DNA of 64,000 nt from Agromyces sp. H17E-10. Lineage in GTDB: Bacteria > Actinomycetota > Actinomycetes > Actinomycetales > Microbacteriaceae. A model generated the notes under the pieces. The model was not told the origin of the DNA. It ran no database searches and saw nothing but the letters and a program-made list of their open reading frames with translations. Below, piece by piece: positions 45,491-54,669 of this stretch. The position numbers and the translations under genes were made by a program. Numbering within the stretch: the first letter of the stretch is position 1; each line of letters opens with the position of its first letter. The stretch lies in assembly GCF_022919715.1 (NCBI RefSeq), contig NZ_CP095042.1:2480001-2544000 (forward strand), written 5' to 3'.

Positions 45491-46471
45491 TCAGTCGAGT
45501 CGCAGGTGGCGCGACGCCCGGACGTCGTGGAGGCGCTCCTCGCGGTTCTTCACGATGAGCCGGTCGTCACGGAGGGGCAGCTGCACCTGCTCCTCGGCGA
45601 TGATGCCGGCGCGCAGCTGGCGCGCCCGCTCGACCTCGGTGTCGAGCACCGCGCCGAACAGGAGCGCGAGGTTCGACAGCCACACCCACAACAGGAACGC
45701 GATCGCGCCGCCGAGCACACCGTAGGTGCGCGAGTAGGTGCCGAACCCGAACACGTAGAGCCCGAACAGCGCGCTCACCCCGACCCAGGCCAGCAGGGCA
45801 CCGGTCGCTCCCACGCTGAACCAGCGGAGGTGCCGGCGCCGGACGTTGGGTGCCGCCCAGCACAGCAGCGCGATCGCGACGACGCCGATCGCCGCGAGCA
45901 GCGGCACCTTTCCGAGGTCCCACCAGAAGGCGACGCCCTCGTCGAGCCCGAGCGCCCGTGCCGTGGCGGCCGCGATCGGGCCGGTGATGACGAGCCCGAC
46001 GACCGCGATCGCCGCGAGCAGCAGCACTGCGGCCGAGACGGCGAGCATGGCCGGTCGCATCGCCCAGAACGGACGCCCCTCCTCGACCCGGTAGATGCGG
46101 TTGAGCCCGCGACCGAGCGAGCCGACGTACCCCGACGTCGCCCACAGCGCAGCGAGCAGGCCGGTCGCGAGCGCGAGACCCGCGTGCGAGGCATCGAGGA
46201 GTTGTCCGAGCGGCTCGCGCACCGCGTCGACGGTCTGCGCGCTCGCGGACTCCTCCACGACCCGGAGCGCGAGAGCCACGACCGCCTCGGCGCTGCCGAA
46301 CACGCCGATCGCGGCGAGCGCCGCGAGCAGTGCGGGCAGTGATGCGAGCACGGCGTAGAAGGTGAGCGAGGCGGCGATGTCCTGCACCTGGTTGATGCGG
46401 TACTCGTGCACCGTTCGGGTGAGGATGACGCGCCAGTCGTCACGGGTGAAGCGCACAGGGGAGTCGGGCAT
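45491..46471 (-). CDS. YihY/BrkB-family inner membrane protein
   Basis: A 326-residue membrane protein with six helices of the YihY (formerly RNase BN) family. The N-terminal DIAASLTFYAVLASLPALL (about 31-49) and WATSGYVGSLGRGLNRIYRVEE (about 110) are typical, as is the YGVLGGAIAFLLWVWLSN stretch near 255. The C-terminal tail is charged and cytoplasmic. The family's function is unsettled; a flippase or transporter role is proposed. GGAGG lies 4 bases before the ATG. The gene appears monocistronic. Confidence 0.9.
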   Translation of the reverse strand: MPDSPVRFTRDDWRVILTRTVHEYRINQVQDIAASLTFYAVLASLPALLAALAAIGVFGSAEAVVALALRVVEESASAQTVDAVREPLGQLLDASHAGLALATGLLAALWATSGYVGSLGRGLNRIYRVEEGRPFWAMRPAMLAVSAAVLLLAAIAVVGLVITGPIAAATARALGLDEGVAFWWDLGKVPLLAAIGVVAIALLCWAAPNVRRRHLRWFSVGATGALLAWVGVSALFGLYVFGFGTYSRTYGVLGGAIAFLLWVWLSNLALLFGAVLDTEVERARQLRAGIIAEEQVQLPLRDDRLIVKNREERLHDVRASRHLRLD

Positions 46472-46541
46472 GCGGCCTCCGATCGGCCCCGAGCCTACGG
46501 CGCGGAGTGCTCGCAGGGCAGGGGGTTGCGCGTCGTGTCCG

Positions 46542-47600
46542 TCAGCCCAATCGCGCGTGCAGGAATGTCGCGACGCGCTCGCGCAGGGGCTCGTCGAGGA
46601 TGCCGATCGAGTGCTCGCCACCCGGTACCACGGCGAGCTCGACGGGGACACCGGCGGCCTCGAGCACTGCGGCGAGCCGCGTCGACTGCCCGAGCGGCAC
46701 GATCTCGTGCTCGGAGTGGCCGATGAACATGGGCGGGTCGCTCGGGTCGACGTGCGTCGCGGCCGAGGCCTCCATCGCCTGCGGACAGTGCGCGTCGGGC
46801 GCGTTGGGCTCGCAGCCGAGGTAGTCGGCGATGATGCCGCGCAACCAGACCGACGCCCGGTCGGTGTCGAGGGCGGCCGAACCGAGCCCGACCGGCCCCG
46901 AGAGCTCGACGACCGCGGCGACGCGCGACCCCGAGTCGAGCGCGCCGTCGCCCGTCGTGCCGAGGAGGGCCGCCAGGCTGCCACCCGCCGAACCGCCGAA
47001 GGCGCCGATGCGCCCGGGGTCGATGCCGAAGCGCTCGGCCTGTTCGGGGTCGCGCAACCACTCGACGGCCAGTGCGACGTCGTCGATCGCCGCCGGGAAC
47101 ACCGCGCCCGGCACGAGCCGGTAGTTCACCGAGACGCCCACGAAGCCCTCGCTCGCGAGCCACAGGCAGACGTTGCGCCAGTCGGTGTTGGCCTTGTCGC
47201 CGCGGGTCCAGCTGCCGCCGTGGATCGAGACGACGGCGGGGAGGGCGGTGGTTTCCGGGGCGGCGGGGTCGGCCGTCGCCGAGGCGTCCGTCGAGGGGCT
47301 CGTCACCTCGGCCGGACGGCAGACGTCGAGCGTCAGCAGCGTGCCGTCCTCGCGCACGCCGTACTCGAGGTCGGCGTCGACCCGCAGCCCGGCCGGCGGC
47401 GTGAACGTGCGGATGCCGATGATCTCGTCGCCGACGACCTCGCTCGCGGCATCCGACCCGGGCGGATCGATCGCGCGCACCTCCTGGTGGAAGCCCGAGA
47501 GCGCGACGACGCCCGCGATGGCGGCGGCTACGGCCGCGGCGGCCAGGGCCACCCGCTTCTGGCGGGTGCCGGAGCCGCCTGTGCGTCGGGTCGAGTTCAC
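46542..47600 (-). CDS. Alpha/beta hydrolase (esterase/lipase, hormone-sensitive-lipase-like)
   Basis: A 352-residue hydrolase anchored or exported by an N-terminal hydrophobic helix (VALAAAAVAAAIAGVVAL, about residues 17-34). The oxyanion motif HGGSW is near residue 125, the nucleophile is in AFGGSAGGSLAALLG (about 197), and an acid residue (HVDPSDPPMFIGHSEHE, about 285) and final His (GGEHSIG, about 328) complete the triad. It resembles BD-FAE-type esterases that release acyl groups from polymers or small esters; the natural substrate is unknown. A GTG start with GGAG 6 bases upstream. The acetyltransferase gene upstream lies 111 bases away. Confidence 0.87.
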   Translation of the reverse strand: MNSTRRTGGSGTRQKRVALAAAAVAAAIAGVVALSGFHQEVRAIDPPGSDAASEVVGDEIIGIRTFTPPAGLRVDADLEYGVREDGTLLTLDVCRPAEVTSPSTDASATADPAAPETTALPAVVSIHGGSWTRGDKANTDWRNVCLWLASEGFVGVSVNYRLVPGAVFPAAIDDVALAVEWLRDPEQAERFGIDPGRIGAFGGSAGGSLAALLGTTGDGALDSGSRVAAVVELSGPVGLGSAALDTDRASVWLRGIIADYLGCEPNAPDAHCPQAMEASAATHVDPSDPPMFIGHSEHEIVPLGQSTRLAAVLEAAGVPVELAVVPGGEHSIGILDEPLRERVATFLHARLG

Positions 47601-47711
47601 ACCGGGCTCCGGGTTCAGGGGTGGAGTGATGCTAACTCACGTTCGGCCCGATCTGGAAACGCTTGCGCGCCTCGAGCCGGACCCGCTCGCGCAGGTGGTC
47701 ACCGAGCGGCC

Positions 47712-48263
47712 TCAGCCCCGCGCGAGCTCCTTCGCCAGGCAGACGCTGAACTCCTCGCCCACATACGGGCCGAACTGCTCGATGCGGCGGTAGCCGTGCT
47801 TCTCGTAGAGCGCGAGCGCGGGCAGGTGCCGCGGGCCGGTCTCGAGCACGATCTCGTCGATGCCTCGCTCGGCCGCGTCGGCCTCGATGCGCGCGAGCAG
47901 CGCACCGGCGACGCCGAGCCCGCGCCCGGCCGGGTCGACGAACATGCGCTTGAGCTCGCCGCGCTTCGTGCGGCCGGGCGGTGTCGCGCCCGGCGCATCC
48001 GCATCGCCATCGACGCCGCCGTCGACGAGCGCCGCGATGCCGACGGCCGCCCCGTCGCCGTCGCGCGCGACGTACAGGTGCACCCCGGGGCGCTCGAGCT
48101 GCGACACGTCGAGCAGGAAGCACGCCTCGGGCGGGTACAGCCCCCGCGAGTACTCGGTGCTGCCCTCGAGGAGGCGCTCGACCTCGGGCTGCCGGGGTGG
48201 CTCGATCGAGATCGAGATCGAGATCGAGGCGGATGCGACGGAGCTGGGTCGTGCGGCGGGCAT
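47712..48263 (-). CDS. GNAT-family N-acetyltransferase
   Basis: A 183-residue acetyltransferase with the GNAT fold. The acetyl-CoA-binding motif is ELKRMFVDPAGRGLGVAGALL (about 105-125; Q/RxxGxG/A as RGLGVA), followed by IVLETGPRHLPALALYEKHGY, a standard motif B. The acceptor is unknown, probably a small amine. Near the N-terminus is an ISISISIE run from an (ATCGAG)4 microsatellite. TACGCT lies 6 bases before the ATG, so the transcript is probably leaderless. Confidence 0.85.
   Translation of the reverse strand: MPAARPSSVASASISISISIEPPRQPEVERLLEGSTEYSRGLYPPEACFLLDVSQLERPGVHLYVARDGDGAAVGIAALVDGGVDGDADAPGATPPGRTKRGELKRMFVDPAGRGLGVAGALLARIEADAAERGIDEIVLETGPRHLPALALYEKHGYRRIEQFGPYVGEEFSVCLAKELARG
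48205..48228. repeat. Hexanucleotide microsatellite (ATCGAG)4 in the acetyltransferase 5' end
   Basis: Four perfect ATCGAG units, read on the minus strand as Ser-Ile repeats near residue 15 of the GNAT protein. Copy-number change would keep the frame. Confidence 0.85.
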
Positions 48264-48269
48264 GCGCCG

Positions 48270-48275
48270 AGCGTA
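48270..48275 (-). promoter_or_regulatory. -10 box TACGCT of a leaderless promoter for the GNAT gene
   Basis: Read on the minus strand TACGCT occupies -12 to -7 relative to the ATG at 48263; no ribosome site is present. Confidence 0.55.
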
Positions 48276-48319
48276 GGCGGTGCGCGTTTCGCGCACGTTT
48301 CCGCGCGTATGCCCCCAGA

Positions 48320-48472
48320 ATGGGCACAACGTGCTTCACCTACGACATCGACAAGGAGGAGATCGGCGCCGCATGGCTCGACGGTACGGAGGTCATCGCC
48401 CCCGCGCGGGTGAACGTTCGCTCCGTCCGTGAGCTGAAGGACTTTTCCACCTGCCTGACTTGCGCAGGATGA
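48320..48472 (+). CDS. Possible small protein ending in CLTCAG
   Basis: A 50-codon reading frame with mostly G/C third positions, fitting local coding sequence until its last ten codons. The product is soluble, with one Cys near the start (GTTCFTYDID) and a CxxC near its end (CLTCAG). It lies between the divergent GNAT gene and the secreted-protein gene at 48488, whose ribosome site begins within 5 bases of its stop. It could be a small gene cotranscribed with the next one or merely leader sequence. No family was recognised. Confidence 0.4.
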   Translation: MGTTCFTYDIDKEEIGAAWLDGTEVIAPARVNVRSVRELKDFSTCLTCAG

Positions 48473-48487
48473 ATCTAGGAGCTGCCC

Positions 48488-49312
48488 ATGCTTGATCGTC
48501 AGTCCGAGAATCTCTCACCGAACGACGTGCACCCGTTCCCCGGCCGCCGCGAGCCCGTGGTCTCCGGCCCACGCCGCGGAACCCTGTTCCGGGCCCTCGC
48601 CGTGACCGGCGTCCTCGCCCTCGCCGCCACGGTCGGCGGCATCGCGTACGCGGAATCCGCCCAGGCGGCCGAGCTCGCAGCACGCGAGCTCGCGATCCAG
48701 GAGAACGGCGGCCGTGTCGGTATCGGCTCCGTCGATGCCGACATCCCCGCCTACCGCGATGCCGGCGCTGGGTTGGTCGCTGGTTCCGCCGCCGACGCGG
48801 CGAAGGCGATCCTCGACGATGCCTCGGGCGAACTTCCCGCCGAGCAGCTGGTGAAGCTCGCCGATGCTCGCACCGACCTCCTCGCGGCCGCCGCCCACCG
48901 CGCCACCGCTGATGACCTCGTTGCGAAGATCGCGTCGATCGAGACCGAGGGCGGCAACGTGTCGAAGCTCCTGTCCGAAGCACGGAAGGCCGCCGCGGAA
49001 GCGGCCGCCCGCGCCGCGGCGGAGCATGCGGCAGCCGAGGAGGCGGCACGCATCGCTGCGGAGGAGGCGGCCTGGGAGGACTCGAGCGAGGACTGGTCGA
49101 ACGACTCGACTGCCGACGCGTCGACCGGTTCGCCGTCCGAGCCGGCCGCGCCCGCGCCCGCGCCCGCAGCGGAACCGGCACCCGTGCCGGCGCCCTCGGA
49201 GGAGTCGTACCCGGGCCTCGGCCCGATGCCGGACGACTGCGGCCCCTGCCTCGGACGCGAGATGTTCCCACTCTTCAGCGAGGGGAAGTGGCGCTGGGCC
49301 TGCAAGCCCTGA
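48488..49312 (+). CDS. Membrane-anchored or secreted coiled-coil protein with C-terminal Cys motif
   Basis: A 274-residue protein of no recognised family. A basic N-terminus (about residues 1-34) precedes one hydrophobic helix (FRALAVTGVLALAATVGGIAYA, roughly 35-56), which may be an anchor or an uncleaved signal. The outside part is helical, with an Ala/Glu-rich coiled coil (about 155-200), a Pro-Ala-rich linker (PAAPAPAPAAEPAPVPAP, about 216-236) and a short C-terminal module with three cysteines (DDCGPCLGREMF, then WRWACKP). The last part is conserved-looking and probably functional; the same kind of ending occurs in actinobacterial wall-associated proteins. AGGAG lies 7 bases before the ATG. 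Confidence 0.75.
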   Translation: MLDRQSENLSPNDVHPFPGRREPVVSGPRRGTLFRALAVTGVLALAATVGGIAYAESAQAAELAARELAIQENGGRVGIGSVDADIPAYRDAGAGLVAGSAADAAKAILDDASGELPAEQLVKLADARTDLLAAAAHRATADDLVAKIASIETEGGNVSKLLSEARKAAAEAAARAAAEHAAAEEAARIAAEEAAWEDSSEDWSNDSTADASTGSPSEPAAPAPAPAAEPAPVPAPSEESYPGLGPMPDDCGPCLGREMFPLFSEGKWRWACKP

Positions 49313-49323
49313 TCGCACGACGC

Positions 49324-49356
49324 AGCGGCCCCGCGATCGAGGATCGCGGGGCCGCT
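49324..49356. terminator. Bidirectional hairpin terminator
   Basis: Perfect 15-base arms (49324-49338, 49342-49356) with a GAG loop, between the convergent ends of the coiled-coil protein gene and the M14 peptidase gene. Confidence 0.8.
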
Positions 49357-49378
49357 GTCGGTGCGAAGGCGGGCCGGA

Positions 49379-52201
49379 CTAGCCGACGATCGCCTCGGGC
49401 GTGACGCCCTGCTGGTGGATGCGCTGCACGAGCTCCCGCAGGAACGGGTGCTCGTCGGCGCTCAGCCCATCGGGGTTCGCGATCGTGAAGACCGTGCTGC
49501 CCCCGGCGGTCGCCTTCGTCGCGTCGTCGGTGTACTCCGCGACGAGCGCGGCCACCTGCTTCGCGTCCTTCGGAGCCACGGTGATCGAGATCGGCCGCCA
49601 CTCGCCGCCGAGGTCGGCCGCGACCGGAGCCGCCTGCGCCGCCGCCCGGTCGGCCGTCGCCCGGCTGGATGCCGCGATCGCGGTGTCGCCCGACGGCATG
49701 AGCAGTGCGTTCGCCACGAGCTGCATGCCCGAGTCGTTGTACGCCCGGAACAGCGGGTTGAACGCGTACAGCACCGCGTGGCCCGAGCCCATCGGCTCGT
49801 CGACGACCGCGGCGGAGCCGCGGAGCGCGTCGGCGCCGACCGAGTACCCGTTCGTCCAGAACGAGTCGCCCGTCGGGTAGGTCACCACGTTGGCGCCCGT
49901 CGTCGACGGCTCGAGGATCGGGTCGCCGTTGTTGAAGGCGAAGTCCTCACCGGGGCGGCCGAGGCCGATCGCGTTCGAGTCGTCGGTGTCGACGCGGAAG
50001 TGCGAGCCGACCACCTGATAGCCGGCCGGCTTCGCCCGCTCGGTCGTGCTCGTGAGTCCGGCCGAGCGCGCCACGCGGGTGCCCTCGTTGCGGAACCCGA
50101 GGTAGACGCCGCCGTCTTCGACCCAGGCCTTGAGGTTCGCCTGGCCGGTCGCGGTGAGCCCGCCGGTCGCGTTCGAGCCGTCGGGCACGACGAGCACGTC
50201 GCGGTCGGTGAAGGCCGCCGTGTTGTCGTTGATGTCGGCCGTCGTCACCGGTGCGAGATCGAGGCCCCAGCGCTCGCCGAGCACGAACCGGGTCTCGCCG
50301 TGCGAGCCCGCCGTGAGCGAGATCCCGGTGCCGCCGAACAGGCCGACGTCGGGCAGGCTCAGCGCCGAGGCATCCGCCGGCGTCGGCACGTTCGCGAGGG
50401 TGATGCCCGACGAGCGCGCGAGCCGGTCGAGGTCGACCGAGCGCATGGCCGACGTCGGCACGACGACGGTGCCGTCGGCGGTGCGCTGCAGCGCGACGCC
50501 CTGGCCGAGCAGCGCGAACGTGAGGTCGGCCGCCTTCGACGAGTCGAGGGGGTACGCGTACGACTCGCCCTTCTTCGCCGAGCTCCCGATGCCGCCCGCG
50601 GTGTCGGTGACGCGCTTCGCCTTCGGCGTCACGTCCTCACCGGTGGAGAGGGCGTTCATGCCGGCCAGCAGCGGGTTGCTCCACGACGAGACGTCGTAGA
50701 AGTACGGGAACGGCACGTACGGGTCCTCGCCGAGGGTCGCCTGGATCCAGTGCTTCTGGGGCTGCGCCATCGGGATCCAGTAGGAACCCGCGGGCACGGT
50801 CACGTCGGTCGCGTCGCGGCCACCGAAGAGGCGGGCCGAGTCGAGTGTGAGGGGCTTCTGCACCTCGTAGACCTCGACGTCCATCCGGCGCAGCCGGTCG
50901 ACGAGCTCGCGCACGTCGCCGAGCTGCCGGTCGGGCAGCAGGTAGTAGCTGCGCACCGTCAGGTCGGGCACCGGGAACTGCACCGTGTTCGTCGGCTGCA
51001 CGACCTCGTTCGGTTCGAGCGTGCCGGCCTCGCCCTCCGCGAGCGCGGTCTTCCAGATGTCGTACCAGCTCGAGAGGATCTCGTGCTTGTTCTCGGCGGC
51101 CCAGCCGGTCGTCGCCCACTGGGTGAGGAACTGCTGCTGCACCCGGTCCTCGGTCGCCGAGGCCGAGCCCTTCTCGTACGTCATGCCCGCCGCGCCGAAC
51201 CCGGTCGCGGGCACGGTGTCGCCGTAGCCCATGTAGAACATGTCGTACGAGCGGTAGTTGAAGTAGCACTCGGTCGTGACCGTGTCGGTGCAGATGCCGT
51301 TGACGTTCTCGGTGAACGTCGCGGCGTTCGCGTCGCCGATGCGGTTGATCCAGTCGACCGGCTGGTCGGCGATCTCGTGGTGGATCGGGTCGGCGTTCGG
51401 CGGGAAGAAGTACTGCCTGCCGCCCATCTCGTGCGCGTCGATGAACACCTGCGGCGGGAAGGCGCGCAGGAGCTCGAGCTTCGCGTCGGTCTCGACCTGG
51501 GTGCGCGCGAACCAGTCGCGGTTGAGGTCGAAGCCGAAGTCGTTCTGGCGCCGGTTCGCGTTGCGCCCGTCGGGGTTCTGCGTCGGCATGATGACGGTGA
51601 TCAGGTTGTCGAGCCGGTCTTCGACGTCGCAGGAGAGCCCCGACGAGAGCTCGTAGAGCGTCTTGAGCGCGGCGTCGGCGCCCGACTTCTCGCCACCGTG
51701 CACGTTGCCCGCGATCCAGGCGATCGCCGGCAGGTCGTCGGCGTACTTCGCGGCCTTCGCGTCGGTGATCGCGCGCGGGTCGCGCAGTTCGCGGATCTGC
51801 CGGGCGATCTTGTCGAGCGCCGGCTTCGTGACGTTCGCCGACGTCGACACGATCGCGTAGGGCATCTCCTCGCCGCCGTTGCTCGTGGCGACGGTGCCCG
51901 AGACGACCCGGTCGCTCGCGGCATCGATGTCGGCGACGTACTGCTGGATCTGGTCGACGGTGACCGGGTCCGCCTGGCCGAGGCCGAGCGGAGTTCCGAG
52001 CGCTTCCTCGGGGGAGGGCACGGACTCGATGCGCGCGTTCGGGTCGGCCGAGCAGTCGGCGGTCGAGGATGCCGCGGCGAATGCGCTCGCCTGCGGCTGG
52101 GCTGCCGCGGCTGCGGCCGGGACCACGGCGGCGGCGGGAATGAGCAGCGCGCTCGCGAAGAGCGCGGTCGTGCGGGTGAGACGGAGTTGTTTGTGCTTCA
52201 T
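49379..52201 (-). CDS. Secreted M14-family zinc carboxypeptidase (large form)
   Basis: A 940-residue exported enzyme. The signal peptide runs through TALFASALLIPAAAVVPAAA (cleavage near residue 34). The peptidase domain has the zinc-binding H-x-x-E as GNVHGGEKSG (about 167-170) and further family motifs NRDWFARTQVET (about 232) and FIDAHEMGG (about 256), the latter probably giving the second histidine. About 500 residues follow the peptidase domain, beta-rich and without a clear family name; they include a GATase-like segment (DVLVVPDGSNATGGLT, about 665) of the sort found in large M14 proteins of actinobacteria. It should trim C-terminal residues from external peptides or wall peptides. AGGAA lies 8 bases before the ATG. 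Confidence 0.88.
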   Translation of the reverse strand: MKHKQLRLTRTTALFASALLIPAAAVVPAAAAAAQPQASAFAAASSTADCSADPNARIESVPSPEEALGTPLGLGQADPVTVDQIQQYVADIDAASDRVVSGTVATSNGGEEMPYAIVSTSANVTKPALDKIARQIRELRDPRAITDAKAAKYADDLPAIAWIAGNVHGGEKSGADAALKTLYELSSGLSCDVEDRLDNLITVIMPTQNPDGRNANRRQNDFGFDLNRDWFARTQVETDAKLELLRAFPPQVFIDAHEMGGRQYFFPPNADPIHHEIADQPVDWINRIGDANAATFTENVNGICTDTVTTECYFNYRSYDMFYMGYGDTVPATGFGAAGMTYEKGSASATEDRVQQQFLTQWATTGWAAENKHEILSSWYDIWKTALAEGEAGTLEPNEVVQPTNTVQFPVPDLTVRSYYLLPDRQLGDVRELVDRLRRMDVEVYEVQKPLTLDSARLFGGRDATDVTVPAGSYWIPMAQPQKHWIQATLGEDPYVPFPYFYDVSSWSNPLLAGMNALSTGEDVTPKAKRVTDTAGGIGSSAKKGESYAYPLDSSKAADLTFALLGQGVALQRTADGTVVVPTSAMRSVDLDRLARSSGITLANVPTPADASALSLPDVGLFGGTGISLTAGSHGETRFVLGERWGLDLAPVTTADINDNTAAFTDRDVLVVPDGSNATGGLTATGQANLKAWVEDGGVYLGFRNEGTRVARSAGLTSTTERAKPAGYQVVGSHFRVDTDDSNAIGLGRPGEDFAFNNGDPILEPSTTGANVVTYPTGDSFWTNGYSVGADALRGSAAVVDEPMGSGHAVLYAFNPLFRAYNDSGMQLVANALLMPSGDTAIAASSRATADRAAAQAAPVAADLGGEWRPISITVAPKDAKQVAALVAEYTDDATKATAGGSTVFTIANPDGLSADEHPFLRELVQRIHQQGVTPEAIVG

Positions 52202-52553
52202 CGGACAGATTCCTCCAGAACCGGCCGCGGGGGGCGGCCTTCGGCCGAGTCTGCCAGTGGCCCCGAACCGCGGAAAGTCCTCCTTTCGGCCCACCGGCCG
52301 CGCTGTCGATGCGGGGGATTCCCACCCTGTACGGGGCTTTCACAGCCGGTTTCCGGTAGTCTCGACGGGTCGGTTCTGGACACCGCGTTCGCGCGGATGG
52401 GTTTGTGAGTCTGAAGGGCCGGTTCCGAGACGTCCGGTCTCGGATAGTCACCGTATGTGAACGGCCCCGGTCGACGATGTTCCGGGTTCTCAGCGTGCTG
52501 CGCTCGCAGCCGCGCTGCCATGTACCTCTCGTACAACCCAGGAAGTGTCATCC
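52202..52553. other. Intergenic region with divergent promoters and probable long helicase leader
   Basis: 352 bases between the divergent M14 and DEAD-box genes. An inverted repeat CCGAGAC-N5-GTCTCGG lies at 52425-52443. The part nearest the helicase gene (about 52450-52553) has no reading frame of its own. Long structured leaders are common for RNA helicases of this type and can be temperature-sensitive; that role is only inference here. Confidence 0.4.
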
Positions 52554-54575
52554 ATGCCCAAGAACAAGAAGCCCAAGGGCGGCCGACCGGCCGCGAACTT
52601 CGACCCGTCGTACGCGAAGGGCGGCAAGTCCGGCCGCAAGCACGGCGCCGCCGGCGCACAGGGCCGCAACTCGCAGAAGGCCGGTTCGCGCAGCCCCGGC
52701 CACCGCGGCTACCGCCCCGAGGAGGAGGCGCCCGCCAAGCAGCGCTGGACGCGCGACGAGCGCGTCGCGTCGGGCCGAACCCCGCACCGCGCCGACCGCG
52801 AAGGCCGTGCCGGCACGTCGGCTGGTCGAGGAGCGGAGCGCAGCGGAGCGTCTCGAGACCACCGCGACGACCGTGCGCCCCGCCGCGAGTACGGCGACCG
52901 CCCTGCACGTCCGCAGTACCGCGAGGAGCGCCCCGCCCGCTCGTTCGACCGTGACGACCGTGCGCCGCGCCGCTCCGACCGTGACGACCGTGCGCCGCGT
53001 CGGTACGAGCGTGACGAGCGTCCGGCCCGTTCGTTCGACCGTGACGACCGTGCGCCGCGTCGGTACGACCGTGACGAGCGTCCGGCTCGTTCGTTCGACC
53101 GTGACGACCGTGCGCCGCGCCGCTACGACCGCGACGACCGCGCGCCCCGCTCGTACGAGCGCACTGAGCGCACCGACCGCGCCGACCGGCCCCGTCGCGA
53201 CGACCGTTCGCCGCGCCGCGAGTTCGACCGTCCCGGCTTCCGCGACTCCGAGCGCCGGCCCTCCAACTTCTTCCCCGCCCGCGATTCCGCACCTCGCTTC
53301 TCGTCGAACGACGACGTCGTGCTCGAGCGCCTCGCCGCCGAGGCCATCACGGCCGACGCCGTCGAAGGCGTGACCTTCGCCGACCTCGGCCTGGGCGGCA
53401 ACGTCGTGCGCACCCTCGAGGAGCTCGGCGCCATCGCGCCGTTCCCGATCCAGGCAGCGACGATCCCCGTCGTGCTCGAAGGGCGCGACGTGCTCGGTCG
53501 CGGCCGCACCGGCTCGGGCAAGACCATCGCCTTCGGCGCCCCCGCCGTCGAGCGGCTCATGCAGCTCTGGTCGGCATCGGGCAAGGCAGGAGGCCGTCGC
53601 CAGTTCGGCCGCAAGCCCCGAGCGCTGATCCTGGCGCCGACCCGTGAGCTCGCCCTGCAGATCGACCGCACCGTGCAGCCGATCGCGCAGAGCGTCGGCC
53701 TCTTCACCACGCAGATCTACGGCGGCGTCCCGCAGGGCCGTCAGGTCGGCGCGCTGCAGCGCGGCGTCGACATCGTGATCGGCACCCCCGGTCGTATCGA
53801 AGACCTCATCGAGCAGGGTCGCCTCGACCTCTCCGAGGTCGTCATCACCGTGCTCGACGAGGCCGACCACATGTGCGACCTCGGGTTCCTCGAGCCCGTG
53901 CAGCGCATCATCCGCCGCACCGCGCCGGGCGGACAGAAGCTGCTGTTCTCGGCGACCCTCGACACCGGCGTGGCCGCGCTCGTCGACGAGTTCCTCGTCG
54001 AGCCGGCCGTGCACGAGGTCGCCGGTGAGGACCAGGCCTCGTCGACGATCGACCACCGCGTGTTCGTGATCGACAACCGCGACAAGCGCGACATCGTCGC
54101 CGAGCTCGCGAACCGCGAGGGCAAGACCCTCGTCTTCAGCCGCACGCGCGCCTTCGCCGAGGATCTCACCGACCACCTCGAGGACGCCGGCATCCGTGCC
54201 GTCGCCCTCCACGGCGACCTCAACCAGGCCAAGCGCACGCGCAACCTGCAGCAGCTCACGAGCGGCCGGGTCGATGTGCTGGTCGCGACGGACGTCGCGG
54301 CCCGCGGCATCCACGTCGACGACATCGACCTCGTGATCCAGGCCGACGCGCCCGACGAGTACAAGACCTACCTGCACCGCGCCGGCCGCACCGGCCGCGC
54401 CGGCAAGGTCGGTCGCGTAGTCACCCTCATCCCGCGCAACCGCCAGCGCCGCATGGCCGAGATGCTCGGCCGCGCCGAGATCGAGGTCGACTTCGAGGAC
54501 GTGCGACTCGGCGACGAGGTGCTCGTCGCCGTCGGCCGCCTCGACGACACGGCAGGCGACACGACCGCTTCCTGA
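52554..54575 (+). CDS. DEAD-box ATP-dependent RNA helicase with RD-rich N-terminal region
   Basis: A 673-residue helicase. A basic, disordered N-terminal region of ~230 residues, rich in Arg and Asp (repeats of FDRDDRAPRRYDRDERPARS), precedes the helicase core with FPIQAATIPVVLEGRD (Q motif, about 297), GRTGSGKT (about 320), PTRELA (about 362), DEAD (about 437), SAT (about 465) and HRAGRTGRAG (about 608). Such enzymes unwind RNA in ribosome assembly and cold response; Arg-rich tails usually sit at the C-terminus, so an N-terminal one is less common. A REP-like element is embedded in the tail at 52824-52860. AGGAAG lies 8 bases before the ATG. Confidence 0.94.
   Translation: MPKNKKPKGGRPAANFDPSYAKGGKSGRKHGAAGAQGRNSQKAGSRSPGHRGYRPEEEAPAKQRWTRDERVASGRTPHRADREGRAGTSAGRGAERSGASRDHRDDRAPRREYGDRPARPQYREERPARSFDRDDRAPRRSDRDDRAPRRYERDERPARSFDRDDRAPRRYDRDERPARSFDRDDRAPRRYDRDDRAPRSYERTERTDRADRPRRDDRSPRREFDRPGFRDSERRPSNFFPARDSAPRFSSNDDVVLERLAAEAITADAVEGVTFADLGLGGNVVRTLEELGAIAPFPIQAATIPVVLEGRDVLGRGRTGSGKTIAFGAPAVERLMQLWSASGKAGGRRQFGRKPRALILAPTRELALQIDRTVQPIAQSVGLFTTQIYGGVPQGRQVGALQRGVDIVIGTPGRIEDLIEQGRLDLSEVVITVLDEADHMCDLGFLEPVQRIIRRTAPGGQKLLFSATLDTGVAALVDEFLVEPAVHEVAGEDQASSTIDHRVFVIDNRDKRDIVAELANREGKTLVFSRTRAFAEDLTDHLEDAGIRAVALHGDLNQAKRTRNLQQLTSGRVDVLVATDVAARGIHVDDIDLVIQADAPDEYKTYLHRAGRTGRAGKVGRVVTLIPRNRQRRMAEMLGRAEIEVDFEDVRLGDEVLVAVGRLDDTAGDTTAS
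52824..52860. repeat. REP-like element inside the DEAD-box helicase gene
   Basis: 37 bases starting GGTCGAGGAGCGGAGC and ending GCGTCTCGAGACC, the same family as the element at 3595-3630. It is read as part of the disordered N-terminal tail (AGRGAERSGASRDH), in the same frame relative to the element as the copy in the FdhF/YdeP-like gene (both give GRGA). Confidence 0.7.
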
Positions 54576-54669
54576 CGCCGAGGGGGTCGCGCCGCTAGCA
54601 TGAGCGCGACGCGACTCCCCGGCACGGCCGTCGGGGCTCGGGCGGGAGCGCGGTGGGAGGCGCACCCGC

